Notes under the pieces: model-generated
The model's database searches: none
The model's input: the letters and a program-made list of their open reading frames with translations, nothing else
What the model was told of the DNA's origin: nothing
DNA from: Bacillota bacterium
GTDB taxonomy: Bacteria > Bacillota > Dethiobacteria > SKNC01
Direction: 5' to 3'
Assembly: GCA_007121375.1 (NCBI GenBank)
Contig: SKLX01000188.1
Span: forward strand, 1 to 8,945
Length of the DNA stretch: 8,945 bases
Program-made: the position numbers and the translations under genes
Shown: positions 5,304 to 8,945 of the stretch, one piece after another
Layout of the letters: each line of letters starts with the position of its first letter
How positions within the stretch are numbered: the first letter of the stretch is position 1

Positions 5304-6234
5304 ATTCCCATAATATATATTCTTCAACCACCTGTCTTTTTTCCCTTTCATCGGCAATAAAGTAGCTGATACCACCAATATAGTCGGTATAACCGGGAAG
5401 GGTGGTGGTCTTAATTTCCTCCACTTCAGAATCTTGAATTCTTTTACTAAAATCCCTCATTTCCCCCAGGTCCATGTTGGTCCTGACGTTCTGAGAAAGT
5501 TCACCCAGGAGCTGGGGAAGTTTCCAGATGGTTCTCATCTGGTAAGCCTCGTCAATAAAGGCCTTTACAAACTTCTGCTGTCTTTCCACCCGGCCCAGGT
5601 CTCCTTTTGCATCGGCCCGGAACCGAACGTACTGGAGGGCCTTATCCCCATCCAGGCGCTGTTGGCCCGGGTAGAGGTCGATGGTAACATCTGAGGCATA
5701 ATACCTCATCCGTTTTTCCACTTCCATTTCCACTCCCCCCAATATGTCCACAATATTCTCAAACCCATCAAAATTGGCAACCAGGTACCTGTCCACCTCA
5801 ATATCCAGGAAGTTTTCTAACGTCTCTTTGGTAAGGGAAACTTCCCCATAGGCATGGGCATGACTTATCTTTTCCTGGCCCCTGCCGGGAATTTGAACCC
5901 TGGTATCCCGGGGAATGGAAACCAGATTCAGCTGCCGGGTTTCCCAGTGCATGCTGAAAATCATAACCGTATCTGCCCTGGCAGGTTCGTTTCGCCTCTG
6001 GTCCAGGCCCAAAACCATTATTATAGTAGGCTTATCCTTATCCAGTTCCTTCTTTTCTTCCTCTTCCCCATCATTATCATAGCTGGGAGTGGGATAATCA
6101 CCATTGTTATCCGCAGAGTATATTTGTTGCCACCAAAAATAGCCCGTCCCTAAAGTGACGCAAAGAAAAGCAATTAATGCCGTTACAACAACAGTAAGGG
6201 CCTTTTTGTAATTCCGCCTGCCCCTTTTACCCAT
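5302..6234 (-). CDS. LytR-CpsA-Psr (LCP) family cell-wall glycopolymer ligase
   Basis: A 310-residue membrane-anchored extracytoplasmic enzyme. LCP proteins transfer teichoic acid or capsule-type polymers from undecaprenyl carriers to peptidoglycan. A basic N-terminus (KRGRRNYKK) is followed by one membrane helix (about 12-35) and an acidic linker with EEEEKKELDKDK. The LCP domain follows: MVLGLDQR (73-80), RADTVM with Arg86/Asp88, SIPRDTRV (106-113) with Arg109/Asp110/Arg112, KISHAHAYGE (122-131), NFDGFENIVDILGGVE, and the C-terminal LDGDKALQYVRFR ... GDLGRVERQQKFV. The charged residues that hold the lipid pyrophosphate and metal are all present, so the protein should be active. Start: the ATG at 6232-6234 is the only one in frame after a stop; GAGGGG lies about 14 bases upstream, a rather long spacing. 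It ends inside a bidirectional terminator and has its own promoter candidate upstream. Confidence 0.92.
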   Translation of the reverse strand: MGKRGRRNYKKALTVVVTALIAFLCVTLGTGYFWWQQIYSADNNGDYPTPSYDNDGEEEEKKELDKDKPTIIMVLGLDQRRNEPARADTVMIFSMHWETRQLNLVSIPRDTRVQIPGRGQEKISHAHAYGEVSLTKETLENFLDIEVDRYLVANFDGFENIVDILGGVEMEVEKRMRYYASDVTIDLYPGQQRLDGDKALQYVRFRADAKGDLGRVERQQKFVKAFIDEAYQMRTIWKLPQLLGELSQNVRTNMDLGEMRDFSKRIQDSEVEEIKTTTLPGYTDYIGGISYFIADEREKRQVVEEYILWE

Positions 6235-6324
6235 ATGATAAACTCATTCCCCTCAGCAAATCTCTTCCTTAATCATTAATTCTTTAAATTTCTTCTTTTT
6301 TCAATTTTCGACACTTCATCCAAC

Positions 6325-6353
6325 ATTATAACATAAAGGACTATCCTTTGCTA
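6325..6353 (-). promoter_or_regulatory. Candidate extended -10 promoter of the LCP gene with overlapping palindrome
   Basis: The minus strand reads TGTTATAAT at 6333-6325, a perfect TATAAT with the TG extension. The -35 position at 17 bases (6348-6353) reads TAGCAA, which is weak, as is common for extended -10 promoters. AAAGGA-CTA-TCCTTT (6335-6349), a perfect 6-bp inverted repeat, fills the spacer and may be an operator. The distance to the LCP start codon is about 90 bases. Confidence 0.5.
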
Positions 6354-6410
6354 CTTAAATTTAGGCAAATTAAAGGAACCAAAGGGAGAAAATACAGGTA
6401 TACCTGGCTG

Positions 6411-7061
6411 TTACTGGTAGCCCCTCATGGACTGCCACTGCTCCCGGGCTTTTCTTATTACTCCCTGGTCTCTAATTTTTTTGTCGCTAATTATCCGGTT
6501 GTACCAGAAAACTGCCTCCTGTTCCTTTCCCAGGCGACGATTAAGCTCCCCCATAATAAACATGAGCTTTCCCATATTGTCCACCTGGCTGTCCTTTTCA
6601 TAAAACTCCAGGAAATATTCCAGGGCGATGGCACTGTGCTCTTTTTCTTCTTCCTCCTCTTCCAGTTGCCTGTAAATCCAGGCTATGTGGAGGGAATAAT
6701 TAGCCAGTACCCGGGGCTTTTCCTTCCTTAAACGAGCAATTTCAAGGGCTCTTTGAAAAGCCTCGATGGCCAGGTGATAGTCCCGGGGAGCGGTAAAATC
6801 CACCCGAGGCGGGTTTTGCTCCAGGTATTTCTTCAACTCTTCCTTCTCTCCCTCCTTTACAGGAGAAGAGTTTTCACTGTAGGCATATCCACAAAAAGGG
6901 CAGACCAGGATAGAATAATAGTTGGGATTCTCACCGTGGTAATAGGTGCAAAAATCTGCTTCAATCCTCTTAACCCTTACCTTGCTTACCTTCACCCTCT
7001 TGCTGGTGAAATTCTCCCCACAAAGGGGGCACTGGTGTTGTTTGTCATACAGGGACTCCAT
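6411..7061 (-). CDS. DUF2225 family protein (CxxC zinc motifs plus TPR-like helices)
   Basis: A cytoplasmic protein of about 216 residues, matching the DUF2225 family found in Firmicutes. The family has no established function. The N-terminal part has CPLCGENF, then KRVKVSKVRVKR, a DFCTYYHGENPNYYSILVCPFCGYAY stretch (split here: DFCTYY, NPNYYSILV, CPFCGYAY); the two CxxC pairs should bind a metal. A charged segment follows, then helices YHLAIEAFQRALEIAR, YSLHIAWIYRQL, AIALEYFLEFYEK and EAVFWYNRIIS that look like tetratricopeptide repeats. Two ATGs are available. The one at 7068-7070 has AAAGG touching it, while the one at 7059-7061 lies 8 bases after AAGGA, so the second is preferred. It lies between the LCP and CWB2 genes on the same strand, with its own promoter candidate. 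Confidence 0.85.
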   Translation of the reverse strand: MESLYDKQHQCPLCGENFTSKRVKVSKVRVKRIEADFCTYYHGENPNYYSILVCPFCGYAYSENSSPVKEGEKEELKKYLEQNPPRVDFTAPRDYHLAIEAFQRALEIARLRKEKPRVLANYSLHIAWIYRQLEEEEEEKEHSAIALEYFLEFYEKDSQVDNMGKLMFIMGELNRRLGKEQEAVFWYNRIISDKKIRDQGVIRKAREQWQSMRGYQ

Positions 7062-7095
7062 GACCGTCATCCTTTCTTTAGATCTTAATCTTATT

Positions 7096-7141
7096 GCACA
7101 TGATTTACATGTTATAATGTGCTATCGACGGGATATGTTAA
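7096..7141 (-). promoter_or_regulatory. Candidate DUF2225 promoter overlapped by nested palindromes
   Basis: The minus strand reads TTAACA (7141-7136), 19 bases, then TATAAC (7116-7111); each hexamer matches consensus at 5 of 6, but the spacing is long. Nested inverted repeats cover the -10 and start region: GCACAT (7096-7101) with ATGTGC (7117-7122), and ACATG-ATTTA-CATGT (7098-7112). On the plus strand the same bases contain an extended -10, TGTTATAAT (7110-7118), pointing toward the 3' end of the CWB2 gene. Either strand, or both, may be used. Confidence 0.4.
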
Positions 7142-7161
7142 GTCTTGAGTCCCATTTTTAC

Positions 7162-7196
7162 CAGGCTTTTATCTTGTAATACAGGCCTTTATTTTG
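7162..7196. repeat. Two 15-base direct repeats at 20-base spacing
   Basis: CAGGCTTTTATCTTG (7162-7176) and CAGGCCTTTATTTTG (7182-7196) match at 13 of 15 positions with a period of 20 bases. They lie just after the stop of the CWB2 gene and upstream of the DUF2225 promoter candidate. No hairpin with a T-run is formed, so a terminator is unlikely. Confidence 0.4.
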
Positions 7197-7206
7197 GAAA
7201 TCTTAG

Positions 7207-8945
7207 TTAAGGAGCCAGAAGAATCTCTATTTCCTCCTCCACTTCTTCTCTTACACCGGCTGGACCTCCCAGGAGAAATACCCGGTCCAGATCCCCCCTG
7301 CGGGTCTCAATATACTCAGAAGTTACCCCGGGCAAACGATCTCTCCTCACCAGGAGCATGGGCGCATCATAAACGGCCCCCAGGACTCCTCCCGCCAGGG
7401 CATCGGGAAAATCTTCTCCTGAGGCTGCCGTCAGGTAAAAACTCCCCGGGAAAAATTTCTGGGCTACCAGGGAAGCTGTTTCATACCTGTCTTCCCCGGC
7501 AATCCTGGAAATTTCCCCGTACTGCTCCAGCTCTCCGGCTATCTGGGGAGAAACCGCCGCTTCTCCTCCTACCACATGGATCCTGTTAATATAATCCTGG
7601 TGTTCTTCCAGGTACTCCCGAGTTGCCTGGGGCAGAGAACCGGGGAGGGTCAGAAGAACTGGTGCCCTCAACAGGGAGGAAGGGGAGGATACCGATAGGG
7701 CATCGGGAAAGTCCAGCCCCTGAACCAGAAAGATTTCCCCCGGCTGTTCTTCCACCTGGCGGGCCGTCTCTACCGCCGTCCCAAAACGGTCTTCTCCTGC
7801 CAGGCGCTTTATTGAATAATACTGGCCTAAATAATTCTCCACCTCCCGGGAAATAACCGCCTCTCCTCCCAGAAGATAAATATCTTTCCCCCTTTCCAGG
7901 ACCCTTTCAATCTCCTGATACACAGGGGCCTCCAGGGGAATCTCTCCCGGAGGAATTAAAAGGAGGGGAGCATTTAAAACATAAGCCAGAGGGGCGCCGG
8001 CCAGGGCATCAGGGAAATCATCCCCCCGGGCCAAGACCACGGAATCTGCCGTCCTTTCCAGGGGGAAAAGCTCTCTGCTTACCTGTAAGGCCGTCTGGTA
8101 ACGATCCTCCCCCGCCAGGCGATCCACCATATCCCCTGGGATTTTATCCCGGGGAGGGTACAGTTCAGCAAGGGCCTCCCTTTCGGCCCAGGACAAATCC
8201 CTCAAGACCTGGCCCTTCTCCGTATATCCGTACATGACCTTTCCCCGGTCATCACTCCCGTAAAGGTCCGTCAAATCCAGCCAGTGACCAATTTCGTGAA
8301 GGGCTACCGATTCCAGGTCTACCTTGTGGGAAGGGCAGGATCCCTCCAGGTTGTAATCAGCCTGCTGGTTCAGTTCAACATCCGCCTCCACAATATTGTC
8401 TCCCATGTAATAAAGCCTGGCTCTACCCACCAGGTAATCGTTATTCAAGTCAGTAAAAGCTATTACATTTTTTCCGTCCTCCTGGGCACCGGCAGTGGTC
8501 TCCCCTTGAAAATCAAAGTATAGGTCTCCCCCTCCCATGCTCCAGGTGCTTGCCGCCCTGAGGATAGGGGTCATGTATTCCCCTGACTTCCCTCCCAGGT
8601 CGACATAAAATGGCACCATGCTGAGGGGCCACTTATGCCCAATGAAACCAAAGGAAACCTCCAGATTGTGGCTGTCCACCAGCTCCCCTTCCTCTTCTAA
8701 AAAGCCTACCGTCCCCTGGGGTGGGTACCAACTCCCAGGGGCATAATAATAATCATTTATTTCAATAACATTAACTTCAACCTCTATCCGGTCGTCGGAC
8801 CAGTGTCTTATCCAGGCAGGGTCATACATATAGTTGTCCTCATAGAAGCGAAAACCGATAACAGGGTAATTCCCTTCCCTTGCGGAACCAAAGTTTTCCC
8901 CGTAAACAGTAAGGACCTGGTCAGTTCCCGCAGAAGTGGTAGGGG
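7207..8945 (-). CDS. Secreted metzincin-type protease with IPT/TIG-like domain and three CWB2 repeats (5' end outside window)
   Basis: An exported cell-wall protein whose N-terminus lies beyond the right edge. The frame is open from 8945, so the ATG at 8827-8829 is internal; at least 578 residues are visible. The first part (8945 to about 8760) reads LTVYGENFGS ... WSDDRIEVEV, an IPT/TIG-like immunoglobulin fold. Numbering from Met 8829, a matrixin-like metalloprotease domain follows, with HEIGHWLDLTD at 178-188 and a Met-turn at VMYG (198-201). The zinc ligands would be His178, His182 and Asp188 in place of the usual third His; Glu179 is the base. Then come three CWB2 repeats (about 235-333, 340-432, 440-532), each opening with RLAGEDRY-type and containing DFPDAL and a GGEA/GGPA element. 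CWB2 repeats bind cell-wall polymers, so the protease is likely displayed on the surface. No terminator was seen after the stop. Confidence 0.88.
   Translation of the reverse strand, partial: PTTSAGTDQVLTVYGENFGSAREGNYPVIGFRFYEDNYMYDPAWIRHWSDDRIEVEVNVIEINDYYYAPGSWYPPQGTVGFLEEEGELVDSHNLEVSFGFIGHKWPLSMVPFYVDLGGKSGEYMTPILRAASTWSMGGGDLYFDFQGETTAGAQEDGKNVIAFTDLNNDYLVGRARLYYMGDNIVEADVELNQQADYNLEGSCPSHKVDLESVALHEIGHWLDLTDLYGSDDRGKVMYGYTEKGQVLRDLSWAEREALAELYPPRDKIPGDMVDRLAGEDRYQTALQVSRELFPLERTADSVVLARGDDFPDALAGAPLAYVLNAPLLLIPPGEIPLEAPVYQEIERVLERGKDIYLLGGEAVISREVENYLGQYYSIKRLAGEDRFGTAVETARQVEEQPGEIFLVQGLDFPDALSVSSPSSLLRAPVLLTLPGSLPQATREYLEEHQDYINRIHVVGGEAAVSPQIAGELEQYGEISRIAGEDRYETASLVAQKFFPGSFYLTAASGEDFPDALAGGVLGAVYDAPMLLVRRDRLPGVTSEYIETRRGDLDRVFLLGGPAGVREEVEEEIEILLAP
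7234..8127 (-). repeat. Three CWB2 (cell-wall-binding type 2) coding repeats
   Basis: Repeats of about 93-99 codons occupy 7831-8127, 7534-7812 and 7234-7512. Each starts V/I-x-R-(L/I)-AGEDR-(Y/F)-x-TA and contains (D/E)DFPDAL or LDFPDAL and a glycine pair followed by E/PA. Three tandem copies is the usual number for surface attachment in Clostridia. Confidence 0.9.

Noticed and set aside
4934..5311. Minus-strand 125-codon hydrophobic frame over the zinc-ribbon gene
   Set aside because: It has no ribosome binding site, crosses the strong terminator and is antisense to a gene with ideal translation signals.
7194..7589. Plus-strand proline/leucine-rich frame over the CWB2 repeats
   Set aside because: It is the antisense shadow of a GC-rich repeat protein; the Pro/Leu richness reflects the complement of Gly/Glu codons.
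7234..8127. Repeated DNA words in the CWB2 region considered as a CRISPR or tandem DNA repeat
   Set aside because: The repeats are about 93-99 codons long and conserved at protein level only, as expected for three CWB2 domains.
1..8945. Very frequent CCAGG/CCTGG words considered as a chi-like or dcm-related signal
   Set aside because: They occur mainly inside genes where CTG, CAG and GGC-type codons explain them; no strand bias or spacing was evident by eye.

Overview
The window looks like a chromosomal segment of an anaerobic, low-to-medium GC Firmicute (Clostridia in the broad sense). The grounds are strong AGGAGG-type ribosome binding sites (some with GTG or TTG starts), a LytR-CpsA-Psr cell-wall ligase-type protein, a DUF2225 protein, a secreted protein with three CWB2 cell-wall-binding repeats, and an oxygen-sensitive radical SAM protein carrying several iron-sulfur clusters. 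No rRNA, tRNA, CRISPR array or intact mobile element was seen. Genus cannot be assigned from the sequence alone.

Layout. On the minus strand, positions 1-101 hold the 5' end of an unidentified gene that runs off the left edge. Next is an AT-rich VTT/TMEM64-type membrane protein (185-772). A short palindromic, REP-like sequence near 847-879 marks a shift to GC-richer DNA. It overlaps the end of a radical SAM protein (869-2089) with two N-terminal 4Fe-4S motifs and a 2Fe-2S domain. Upstream of that lie a 65-residue Cys4 protein (2204-2401) and a PD-(D/E)XK nuclease-like protein (2435-2944), only 33 bases apart and probably co-transcribed. A DapA/NanA-superfamily aldolase (3093-3977) follows.

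The 294-base gap between the aldolase and a divergent winged-helix regulator (4290-4832, plus strand) is informative. It contains the broken C-terminal part of a VapC-type PIN toxin (3992-4121) and a large inverted repeat (4142-4177) placed like an operator. A tiny zinc-ribbon protein (5046-5246, plus) ends at a perfect bidirectional terminator (5274-5303) shared with the convergent LCP gene.

The right half is an envelope-related block on the minus strand: LCP protein (5302-6234), DUF2225 cysteine/TPR-like protein (6411-7061), and a large exported protein (7207 to beyond 8945) with an IPT/TIG-like domain, a metzincin-type protease domain and three CWB2 repeats. Between these genes are promoter-like sequences with inverted repeats, including an identical 12-base extended -10 sequence in two intergenic regions.

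No complete previously undescribed system can be proven here. The best leads are the multi-cluster radical SAM protein, the PD-(D/E)XK/Cys4 pair, and the regulator/aldolase divergent unit with its toxin remnant and operator.
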